DNA of 64,000 nt from Anadara kagoshimensis (taxonomy: Eukaryota; Mollusca; Bivalvia; Arcoida; Arcidae), in NCBI GenBank assembly GCA_021292105.1, contig CM037870.1, forward strand, positions 18,531,087 through 18,595,086, in the 5' to 3' direction. Each line of letters opens with the position of its first letter. Within the stretch, counting starts at the first letter, position 1. Shown piece after piece: positions 1-12,300 of the stretch. The notes beneath the pieces are model-generated. The model was not told where the DNA came from and made no database searches. It saw only the letters and a program-made list of their open reading frames with translations. Both the position numbers and the translations under genes were made by a program.

Positions 1-49
1 TAAGTTGTCGCTTCCTAGGATACGTGGGCATAGGTAGTTTGAGAAGAAA

Positions 50-56
50 TATAAAT
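50..56 (+). promoter_or_regulatory. possible TATA box of the peptide precursor gene
   Basis: TATAAAT stands 133 bp upstream of the ATG at 189. This spacing would allow a 5' UTR of about 100 nt. In AT-rich DNA such a match is weak evidence on its own. Confidence 0.35.
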
Positions 57-188
57 GTTCTTTCCTTTGTATGTAGATATCACTTCAAATTGAACAACAC
101 ACAAAGAGGACATTGCTAAAACATTCTAGTCTTCTATTGTAAGGCGTAACAAACAGGTAAAGATAACGGACTGTTACACAATCACAAT

Positions 189-326
189 ATGAGTAAAATA
201 GTAAGGCTTATTTTCTCTGCAGTCCTGGCGTTAATGTTATTTAGTGGACAATTTTGTGGAGCTGCACCACCGATGCCTCAGTATTTATCTGACACAGCGG
301 ATCTTACAGATTTGGACACAGCACAG
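189..326 (+). CDS. peptide precursor exon 1 (signal peptide)
   Basis: ATG at 189 opens 46 codons (MSKIV to DTAQ), followed directly by the donor gtaagt at 327. The exon ends in phase 0. It encodes the signal peptide and the start of the propeptide. The predicted signal cleavage falls around FCGA/APPM. No other in-frame ATG lies just upstream. Confidence 0.85.
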
Positions 327-3300
327 GTAAGTAGATTTTATTTTCATTTGAATTTCCATTTTTTTTAAATCCGAATTATTTTAATATTCTTTTCATAAAT
401 CATATACACATTATGCTATTTCATTTTTATGTAGGTAATTTTAGTCAAAAAGTTTGGATTTTACATATTCACCTGGAATTGATTTCCAAAAAATACCGTT
501 ATATTTTCTGAATGAAAATATAATTTTTTTTCATAAATAATCATTGAATTACCGCAGATTAATTAAGGGTTGGATATTGCATTGACTAAATGTTACTGGC
601 TTGAAGTTAACGAATTGCTATAATGCTATCAGACACAAGGGATTTTTATAACATTTTTTGTTGAATTATCAATTACTAGCTTCAAAGTGAAAGCCAAGGA
701 GAATTATATTTCTATAAAAATAGTTTTAGATGATTATGTAGTTGAAAAGCCAGATTTGCATTAAATGCAGCCGAAAATAAAAATAAACCTATTAATGATC
801 GAAGTTTTTCACTAGATCCTTTAATTGAAGAAAATTAATTTGGATGATGTCAATGTTCTTATACTACTTTAGTCTAAGTACAATCAAATCTCGCTTTACC
901 AAAGATTTCACAATATTTAAAAAAAGATTTATTATCCATCTTCTCATGAATAAATAGATAAATACAATGAATGAATTTAAAAAAAAACGATAACACGATA
1001 TAATGTCTGATCATCATACCCAGGAATTTTACCATTTTATTTCAAGCTTATTTATGGAAAATTTAGAGAAAAACAATTAATTCCTGTCAATACTAAAATA
1101 TCTAACAGCCAACGATTTGTTATAATTTCATTTTAAAATAAGTTTTTAGATTGTATTCTTCATTAAAAAGTTAATGGTACAGAAGTTCCTTCCAGTGTCG
1201 GGTATTTTATCATCAGTGGCCCAAATATGTGCTTTATCTTTCTTTTTAGTGTCTTGTTTGTTTTGTTGTATCGTGTTCTTAATTGCGTTGGTTGATGCCA
1301 AGTCAATGGTTTTTCAAACGCACAATTTGGTTCTATTTGTGGACATGCTGCCAAGATTTTGGAAAACATCTCATCGTAGCACAGGGGAAACTATTCCAAC
1401 ATTTGTTTTAATATATGGTCAATTTTGGCGTTATGTCACTTTAATTTTGGTTAATGGTCTGGTAAATTAAAATAAGAAGAATAGATTGATTTGATATGTT
1501 CATCTAATCAGAAACAAACATACTAATCTATGTCCGAATCACAATCCAGAAGCAAAGTAAAAACTTTGGCACTGATAAGTTAGGTTAGACACGTGAACTT
1601 CCACCAGGGAAGTAAGGCCGGGTGCTCCGGAAGGGTAAGCACCTCCTGTTTAGCTAGCTACACCCGCCACGTGTGTAATCAAAATTGTGTGAAAGAAACA
1701 TGGAACTATGAGACGTCAAATATATCCAGGGCAATCCTGGACACAGAGACATCAAACTTATCATCAATTCCGTGATGATGGCCATCCATTTTAACAAATA
1801 GTAGACTGAAATCACAATCCCAAGATCAATGGTAAAAACTGTAGGAAAAACACGCGACTTTTAAAAAAGAGGAGTGATACCAAATGCTCCGGAAGAATAG
1901 GCACCAATTCTATCTAGCTACGCTTGTCACGTGTGCAATGAAAATTGGAAAGAAAAGGAACACGGAATCTTGCTATGTCAAATATATCTAGGGCATTTCG
2001 GATACAAGGATAAAATTTGAATGCATCCCAAAAGTACCATTTTATTAATACATTGTTTATACTGATTTCACTATGGTTTCCAATTAAAATAAATAATAGG
2101 CAACTGTTGTGAAATTCACTTCTTTCTTAATTAATGTTTTTCTTGAACAAACTATCCTCTGACACAACTGCATTGATTACAAATAATGCAAATATATCTA
2201 TAATGGTTTTAAAGATTTTTATTCACTTTTTAAAATTTTTATTTTGGCTTTTCTTGAACATATTGTTATCATTGACACAACTGAATTCATTTTAATAATA
2301 CACGTACTTGATTTATATTTATAAATTTAGATTTGTATTAATTCGTTTTTTGATATTTTTTATTAATTCCATTTTTTTACTGATCGTTACACTTGCATAA
2401 TATACAATCTGTCACGATTGTGCTGTGACGAGCGGGGGAAGTTGTTATTAATCTCTAATGTTAAAGGTACATGTATCTAAATGGAAATAAATATCACGCT
2501 TCTTAAAAAGTTGTTATATTAACTGATCTTAGAAATGGCATTAACCTTGTGATTGATATTATTTCCTCAGAAAAAAGTCATCAACAATGTTCTCTTTTGA
2601 AGGTTTAAATATGTCTTCCGAGTCGGTGATCAGTTGGTACCTGAACTCTTCGAGGAAACCTTAAATTACTAATCTGTAGTTGTCAACATCTATTGTATAT
2701 AATAGCACTTTTAAAACTCCTTTAATTTTATAGCAGTAATATAGTTAAATATTATACTAGTTTTAATTTAACATCACTAGACGACCGTTTCGGAATGGAA
2801 TTCAATTCCTCATCAGTAGTTATAAAATAGAAATAAGAAATATCTAAATATTTTTTTATTTTAGTACCATTTAACCTTTTTCATTCATACTTTCACTAAA
2901 AAATCAATTTCAAAAAGAAGGCTCTGAATTTTTTTTATGAAATAGAATCACAACTACAAATAGCTAACCATCTCACGTCTGATTAACCAAAACCATAGCC
3001 AATTTTGTAAACCAAATAGTATACTATCTCCAGTTTAACCCTAAAAACCCAAGGCGACTTACCCCGCTGGACCGCAAGTGTAAAAGTATTGGTCCTCCCT
3101 TTTTAAAGGTCATTTCTGGTTTGTTTGGTTCCAGTATAACGGACGCGGCAAACTGTGAGGTGTATTTGCGGCATTGCAATTTCTAAAGACCCCTTAAAGT
3201 GCCTCATAATCTGAAATACATGCCATAACTCCCACACTACAGTAACTTGTGTTTAGATTAATCCTGGGAGGAAGTTAGTAAAAATAACTCCGATCGCCAA

Positions 3301-6300
3301 TAGCATAAAAACTGATGTAACGTAAAACAATCCATCAGCCTACTAACCGACATTACTAGTATAATTTTGCCTAAACTTGTAAGCAAATGATATCTGGATT
3401 TAATTGTCTTGAAACACATCCGTATAATATACTGTAGGCCGAAATGATCCAAGAAGCAGTGTGCCGACAACAGATGTTATATTACCAAGTAAAAAGAACA
3501 ACAGAAATGGGTCGAATGAAGTTGCTACATGGACTTCATACCGTGAAAAGGACTTTATACGAGAAACCATTATTCCTGCTGCGCACTGCATGAAATAATA
3601 GAGGATTACCAGAGATGGATTTAAAAACCACTTGATAGAGTTTCAACAAATTGTATGGTTAAAACGCATGCAATTACGCTAAGGCTTGTTTCGCAAACAA
3701 ATAAACCTGAAAAATTATTATTATTCATTTTTAATTAACACGCTGAGACATAAAAAGTAGCATTTGCAGTCAAACTTTTTCATTTTGCTAACTCTCTCGG
3801 AGCATCCGGCCTCACTTCCGAAATCAAAGTTCAAGTGTTTTAACTTAATTTGCCAGTTAGTTATCAACGTTATAAGAGTATTGCTTTTTGGATTGTTATT
3901 TGGACATGGATTGCAAGTTTGTATTTGATTTGATGTTTACTCGCTTTTGCTGTTTTTCTTCCTTTTCGGGAGCGAAACTTGTGACGAAACATACGGTGCT
4001 GCGGGTGACCAGTCCTGTAGTTAAGTGTTCTTAAATGTTCGTGTTAAACCACTGTACAATCAAATTCTTGTTCATTGGTTTAAGTAATATTGTGATAAAG
4101 CAATATAAAACATTTTTTGCAGTCTGGTCAATTCTTTTTAAATTCATTCAGTTTGCTAATGGAGTTATTTATCGCCTGTCGTCTGTTGCCTTAAGATTTC
4201 ATTCAATTTGTTAACAGTTACGTAACTGCTATATACCATCTGTTGTCTGTTGCCTTGGCAGTTCATTTAAAGTACTAACACTGTAACCTGAAACTCACCA
4301 TTAAACGCTAAACATAAAAACATAACCATGAAACATACCTGGTTGTCAATACAACAAAACCGTACAAAGATACTAAGTAAATGATGTTATGGCCAAAATC
4401 TTTCCAAGACATAAACCCCAAGTCCTTAAGTATTTAATTACTCCATTATGTAACTAGGTAACGTGAGGTGCTAACTCTTCCAGTGCTCCCGGTCCCACTT
4501 TCTTGGTAAAAGATCACGTGTTTTACTTAATTTAACGGTTTCAAAGTTTTTACTTTGCATTGGGATTGCGATTTTGAACAAAGATTGAAATGTTTGTTTT
4601 TGATTGTGTCATAAGATTGACATAACGCGATTAAGGGTAATAATTAAATTGATTTAATTAGAAAATGGTGTTTTTTTTTTATAAATGATTAAATTCATTG
4701 AAATTGTGCACTCTCACAACATCTGTCTACGACCAAAACTATTAAAATCTAAAATGATCTTATCACAAATTGTCACACTTATCTATTGTATGTTCTACTA
4801 TTCTTTTTAAACACAGTATGTTTTTGATCAAAAACAAACATACCGATCCATCCGATAAATTATTTTTCGATATGTCCGATCGGAGATAACAAGAAGCTTC
4901 AATTAAAATGCTGTGTTTTGGTTTAAATCCGAATCAACATAAGGTGTTTTTGATTTCTTTCGGGACCCGTGATAGTGTTTCCATTGAAGATTTGTTTTGT
5001 TAAAACATTTAATTCAATTATAAAATGTACATTGTTTCTTTCAAGAGTCTTCAGAGCTTTTCGTGTTTAATGCGACATACACAATAATTTCTCATTCAGC
5101 TTTTCTGATTTGTTATGCTAGTCGTTCTGATCTTGAAGTTGATTTATGATATCGCTTAACTTTAAATTTTCTTATTACACGATCTAATTTTCTTTTGGAA
5201 TATTTATTGTTTATTAGTCTTTTCAAGCGCATATTAACGGCTGTATTTCCTTTTAATTTAACTCAGGGGTGACACTTTCTTGCCCTTTGATATTGTTTGA
5301 AAGAAGACCCGACTGAGCATTTTCAGAACTTGTTTTAAATATATGTTGAAAATATTTTTTTCTTAAGAAGGGAAGAATTTGCACAAATTTTTTTTTGTCT
5401 AAATAATTTTGTGCTTACCCTTCCGGAGCACTCGGCCTCACTTCTCTGGTGGAAGTTCACGTGTCTAACCTAACTAGTCAGTTATAAAGTTTTTACTTTG
5501 CTCCTGGATTGTGATTCGAACATGGATGAGTATGTTTGGTTTTTTTTAAACTTTAATACTTTGTGGTTTGGCCACAAACCGACATATTTGTGTTGGATTT
5601 GTAAGGCTTTGTTAGGTGTTTTCTGTTTTTTGTGAATTGCGCTTTTTGTAGTCTTAAATGATTTTATAGACACAATTTCATTGAAAAAATGTTATTCTAT
5701 TTGAATTTACCATTGCGATCAAAGCACTGTCACATCAATTTCAAGTTTGGGTTTATTTAATATTCGCATTCATGTGATGGATGTTTGAAAATTTTAAACG
5801 AATTTCATAATACCTCGAAATCTTTTTAATTTGTTTTTTTTACAGAATTTAATGGAACAAGAGCTTAGACGACAGTTATTACGGAATTGGGCACAAGAAA
5901 CAGAAAATGCAAAAGATAATTATGACATTGGAGATTTAAACAGAACAGGCTTTAGAAGACTCATTTCACAAAAACGGGGAGCTAATGCACTTCAAAAACA
6001 AACAAGGACAGGAAGGGGTAAGTCTTTATATAATTTGTTTTCTTTTTTATCAAAGTTGCCCGGATGTGACGTCATTGATATAACCTATGATTTATCCTCT
6101 ACATTGCCATTGATGTGAAGTTATAAATGGCGCTATCATCATTCCTACAGGTATTGTCAATGATGAAAAAATGGAGCAAATTTATACATTGATGCTTCAC
6201 TTTAAAGGAAATCTGAAATTGTAGATATAAGCACAAAAACCGCTCGTCGTTCATTCCACTTTTGGTCTATTCAAAAATCGTTCTCTGTTCATTCCAAATG

Positions 6301-9300
6301 GGTCTATACACAATCGTTTTCTGTTCATTCCACTTGGGTCTATATTTGTTATACGTATATTGTATGGATAACGTAAAATAACGTCATTTATCACGAATCA
6401 TGCGAGAATCAATCGGATTTTGAGGCAGAATTTGAGTACTAAGAACAAAATGCGAATGCTATTCCAAAAAGCTCATTTTTTAGAAAAAAGCATGATGATC
6501 AGTTGTTCTCGGGAGAAAATCTCTATATTACGTCACTTAAGTACTATCTACATATTAAACAAATTGTAAAAACTCAAGAATCAAAATGCAATCAACCATG
6601 AACACTTTTAATCAGCAATGTACATACTGATCACCGTAAATACAATAAATGTTTTTCACAAACAGGTAAGAAAATAAAAATAATAATTATTTTAATTATC
6701 ATTTTGCAGAATCCTCTTTTACATATTATTATTATTATTATTATTAATTTGGGATATTAACATACAAGTTTAAGATTTCTTTTCATGACGTTCTTGCATG
6801 TAAAAATTAGTGATTGTGGGCACTTTCAAGAAGTGGCTATGAAAAGGTATAGTTAAGACATTTTTATAATTACTTTTATAAACAACGTTCCGCATGATTC
6901 AATTTAACTTTGCCATTAAAGTAAAGATTTCAGTTTTTGGTTTTATCCATAATTACAAAATTGACTTTTAATTTTCTAAATTTGTTTTCACCTTTTCATT
7001 TATTTTGTTTCTTAACCAAACATGTTTCGGAAAAATAAAAACAATCATAAAAACAAACAGGATGAAACAATTGATTTATAGTCCAATGAAATTAATTTCA
7101 TTTAAAATTAATCATTTGTTTATTGGTTAATTATAATGCGTAAGTACTGGGTTGGTGACTTAAATTGTTTTTTAATCTTGACTTTACCGAAGATTCATAT
7201 AATTTTCTTTTTTAATCTATTCTTTATTTGTTAATGTATGTTAACTTATTCTTTGAAGCTAACATAACACTGTGACTGGATGTTAATTTACGAATTATAA
7301 CACCGTTAACTCTCCATTTTATTTTATATTACCATAGCTACTATATTTACAATCTATTTAGCAAGGATCAAATTGAGTGTGGTACCACCTATGGGGTACA
7401 ATGGGAAGATATTTCAATAATTTTATTTGTATTCAAAAGCGTTCTTACTATTATTCCAAGGATCTTTTCTCAGTCGCTTTTTTGTTAATAAAACCTTTAT
7501 GTTTGATAATTTATATTTAATGTAATACATATTGAATCTAACATATAAAAGCCCGTATAAATGTTTATAATGCAGTTTTTACGGCGTTGTAAAAGTTGTT
7601 TTTCAGAGTTACGTCTTTTGTGTTTTTGTAAAATGATCTTTACTCCGACAGCATAAAAAAGAGAAATGTGTTTATGTAATGTAAAAAAACCCAAGAATTG
7701 TTTAAGGTAATTTTTAGCCAAATGCCTCATATCATGTTATTTTGATTGTTAAATCCATTTTTATGAGTTGCAAAAGGTCAATGTTCAGTTTAAAACTGAA
7801 ATGTCAATGAAAAAGGTCATGACGTTATTCTTTTCTAAAGATCAAGCACCAACTATTTACATCAATTAAATAACATAAGTACTTCTTCCTTTGTGTGTAT
7901 CGTTTGTAATATTATTCATACTAATTTCTTCTAAAAAGATGTTATTTGATATGGTAGAAGTTATGTTTTGCGACAATGATAGTATACAATTCATTAACGA
8001 CCAAGATGGTTTTGCATTATGAATCAGCGAATACAAGAGAAAAAGGTTTTCTTTCTTCCTCCTATTTAATGTTCTAATTCCTTGTATCAATAAGTTCAAA
8101 TTAATGTACGAGATATCACAACAAATAATCATAACCTTTGAAATTAAGATGACATCTCGACATGAAATTGATTCACCCACGCCGGTAGTGTTTGATCCAA
8201 ACTAGTATCAAATAAAAAAACGTATTAAAGACATTTTTAGTATTGTAAGATTAGAAAATATAATGTTATCCAAAATGGACAGTGATGCTTTTTAAAACTC
8301 TCTTTATTATAATTTGTTGTTATTGTTATTATTGGGATGGTTGTTTCTTCTGTCTACTGTTGGGAATAAAAAAAAACACACACACAAATACGTCAAAACA
8401 TGTAGAAATCACAATCCCAAAGCAAAGTAAAAACTTTGAAACTGGCAAATTAAATCGAACACAATAACTGCCACTAGAAGATTGGAAAAGAAGAGTGAGG
8501 CCGTGTGAACCGGAAGGGTAAGAACTTCCTGTTTAGCTATTTTAAAACCTCAGTCATTTTAAACATTCAACAAATTCTTTTTGGAAAGGAAAGTCAGAAT
8601 TTTAAAATACACTTTTTAAAGGGCAGGATAATCAAAATAAATGGATTTGATAAATTAATTATTGAAATTCAATTTTATGAATTTAAACAAAGCATTAATG
8701 ATTACAAGACAAATATAATTATTAACACAACTTTAGGACTTGTTCCATTAGAAATAAATTTGAATACATGACCTTTTTTCAATTTAACCTTGTAATGTAT
8801 GTTGAATCTAGAATCTTAAATTCAATTTCAAAATTCCCAGAGCTCTTCTAAAGAAAATTATGTTGTGCTAATTCTAGTAACCCACAAGTAAATCAATAAG
8901 TGACGGACAAAGTTAATGAGAACATCGTACAAAGTTGTCTTTCAACAATATAATGATGAATTAAAAACCACACAAGCCATAAATCACAACAATTAAGTCT
9001 CCGCTTCAAGACCTGTAATGGATACATTGTCTGTTCTCTTAGGTCTATAAACTCAACAGCTTCCAAATGTTAACGACTTTTACAGATAATCTTTTGTTAC
9101 ACGCCTATGAATGAGTTGATCCAACGTTAAACATAAAAAAAATTATATAAAAATAGGCTCTTAAAGCAATTATGTCTCGCTTTTTATACACGTGTATTTT
9201 ACTTGCATTCAGCGATTTTCCAAATCCGGTGGTTTTATATGTGTGTGGTTTGTATTATATTAAGTATCAAATCTTTTGTTTAGTTAAAAGAGCAAAATTC

Positions 9301-12300
9301 TCAATTTTGTTTAGTACTCTTGTCTCAACAAAACACAAAAGTTTTCAGGTCAGCAAACATAGTGTAAATCGAAAATTTTGTGTTACTTTTTCTTTGCGTG
9401 AATTTTAGATTTACAAAACGTGAAAATATAGCTTGCGCAAATGTTTTATTTTAATATATTTCGATTGCATTTAGACAAAACATCAACCGACGGCGCTGAA
9501 ACAAAATAACGTTAATATCTTGAAATGGCGATTATCGCAAAAATTAACTGACGCAAATGTTTCCTTCTGTACAGCAGTGTATATACAAATACAGATTCTG
9601 TTCAACAGCGTCCGTGTGCATTTTCAGTCAAAACAAAACACAATTATTATTATTTAGTTTCAAAACTGGCTAAAATATATGTATTTTAATTCACCTTCAC
9701 GTGGTATATAAAAAGCGAGCGATATGTTTTCATGGAATGGAACTAATGTAACAAAAGGATTTATATTATAAACTCAATTCCTGATACAACAAAAAAGTCT
9801 TAACCTCCTTTTTTAGGATTATTGTTTTAAAAGAACTAACTTATTTTGAAATTTCCAAAATTCAAAATTGTAATTTATACCTTAAATACATGGTCATATA
9901 ATCTCGAACATACACTTTTTATTCATAAAAGCAGCTTAAACTGATCAGTTATTTCTGAAGTTAATGGGCTGCAATGTAACTATCCACAAATGACTGATCA
10001 ATCTGAAAGTCCTTGGCCTTCCGGAGGATCCGGTCTCACTCCCCTGGTGGAAGTTTATGCGTTTAACTTTGTATTTATATTGCCCGGCTTGTTGCATCAG
10101 ACGTGAATTCTTTGTATCAAGATTTCCACTTAAAATTAAACTTTAATTGAATTCTTTAAAAAAAAACTTGATCCGAAATTTAATAATAAAATTAAACTGA
10201 AATTTGTAATTATTTTGAGATTTTAAAGACCAGCGATGATCTGATTAAAATGATATAAAATGAGCTATGCTTTATCATTTAAAGTATTGCATTAAGTTGT
10301 GTTTATACGTTACATTTTTGTACTTCTGTTTTCAAATTTAAACTTCTTAAAAATATTTTGAATTCAAAAATTTTGATCCGAGCACAACTGATAAGGAATT
10401 TTATTACGAAACATCCGTTAGCTGCAAATTTAACTATAAGGAATGATTGTAAATTTTTTTTCTATCTATGGGGTCATAAATAAAAACATTTGGTGCATGC
10501 GGCATAAAAACTTATACCGGTCTTTTTATTCACATATGATACATTAATTATAACTTGTTAACAATTTACATATTAGTTTTGATTTTACAGCACTAGACGG
10601 CCGTTTCGGAATACAATTCCTCATCAGTAGTGCTTGGACCAAATTATGAAAACAAAATTGATATCAAGATATTGAAAAAATAACCAAAGGATAAAAAAAT
10701 ATTTTAACAAATTTAGCAAAGGAAACTTTGCAAAACTAGATTAACAAATAATGTATTAAGCAGTGTCAGGTTTAACATCGTGATTTTAATCATTTGATAG
10801 GATTCTGATACATGTTTTCAACTGATATTTCCTTTATTCTCCTATCACGAACTATCGCAATCTGTGTACATTATTAACTAGTGATGATTTGTGATGTACA
10901 GTCACCTTCAGTTTAGATGTTTTCTCATTATGTACGAAGATATAAATCAACTTTAAGAGTTGTATGAACGGACGATTTATCAATCGACCTCCATCAGAGT
11001 ACTTCTTATTCCCAAATTAGCCAAGTAATTATACGGGAGTGTTTAATATAGCTCTGTTTTGATATAAAATCTTTAACTACAATTTCAATATAAAATATAT
11101 ATAATTGTCAAACATTTTGTAAATATGCATATGATTAAAGAGATTTGTGTCATATTGCAAATATTTGATCGTTTATGATTAAATATTTTATATAATTATT
11201 TAGAAATCAAACACAAACATACCGGTTCATTTTCATATCACAATCAAAAAAAAAACTTTAAAAACTGGCAAATTTTATTTCGAAAAATAGAATATGACAA
11301 AAGTACGGCCAAACCAATAACATAACTGATATGTTTCTTTTTTGATGATTACACTTTTGCATTAATTGATAAATTTAAGCAAAACATTTGAATATTGTTA
11401 TTCCATTACTCATGCTTATTATCCAAACAAATGCTTTTTAAACTGGATAAATGACTCACCATCTCCGATTTAATTGGAGATGTCCGTTTACTCGGTCACA
11501 ATAAAATCTTTAAGACGTCAATGTACTTTCTATAGAAAGTGACCAGGCGTCCTCTATCAATTTAAGTTAAACAATATAGTTAAGCGACAAAATAAAATAA
11601 TATACATGTTGGGAAACATATCTGAATAACTTCATACAATATACCACAACAAAGACCCATTCCATATATTTTACAACAATACACATTGCAAAGGGATGAA
11701 AATTGATTTTTTTTATTTCTTGGTCGATCTCGGATGTAAATAAGTACAACATTTATTTACAATCAAAAACATAAAACATACATACCAATCTGTGTCCAAG
11801 TAATTGTAATTCTTAAACATGAAGCTTATCAACCAACTAAACAAAAACAAACAAGAAGTGTTCTCATCTTTTGAGTAAAAAAAGATATATTTCTTGTTTA
11901 TTGTAAAAAAGTGTTCCCATTCTTAGAACAAAAAATATCTTGTGAATGTAAACTTAGAGGCATAATGAACATCAATTGTCACCTAAGAATTTTAGTAATA
12001 AGTTGCTGAAACCTCATGAAGTTATGTTATAGTTCATGTTTAAGTCATCTAGATATTTTTGTTTGTGAAATTAAAGCTACTGTGACCTTGAATGTAAACC
12101 AAACCGTCTACTGGATTACTATACAGTTTCAAAATTTAAAGAATAAAAATAACGGAATCCACAACAATTATAAAAAACGCATAATATATTGTCTGTTGAT
12201 GTATTTTAAGATAAAAATAAATGTTAAATTATATTCATAGATATACGTCATAGATTTATTACGCTTTAAAGAAGCTACTTTAGGGACCGTTTCTTAAATA

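Larger units (their letters stand above)
327..5845 (+). other. intron 1 of the peptide precursor gene
   Basis: A 5.5-kb intron with gt-ag borders. It holds five copies of dispersed repeat family A, one of family B and a hydrophobic ORF-like stretch on the - strand (3258-3604). The rest is AT-rich with nothing recognisable. Confidence 0.8.

Noticed and set aside
5831-6118. 95-codon ORF starting inside the intron before exon 2 of the peptide gene
   Set aside because: Its first codons lie in the polypyrimidine tract; only 5846-6017 is exon.
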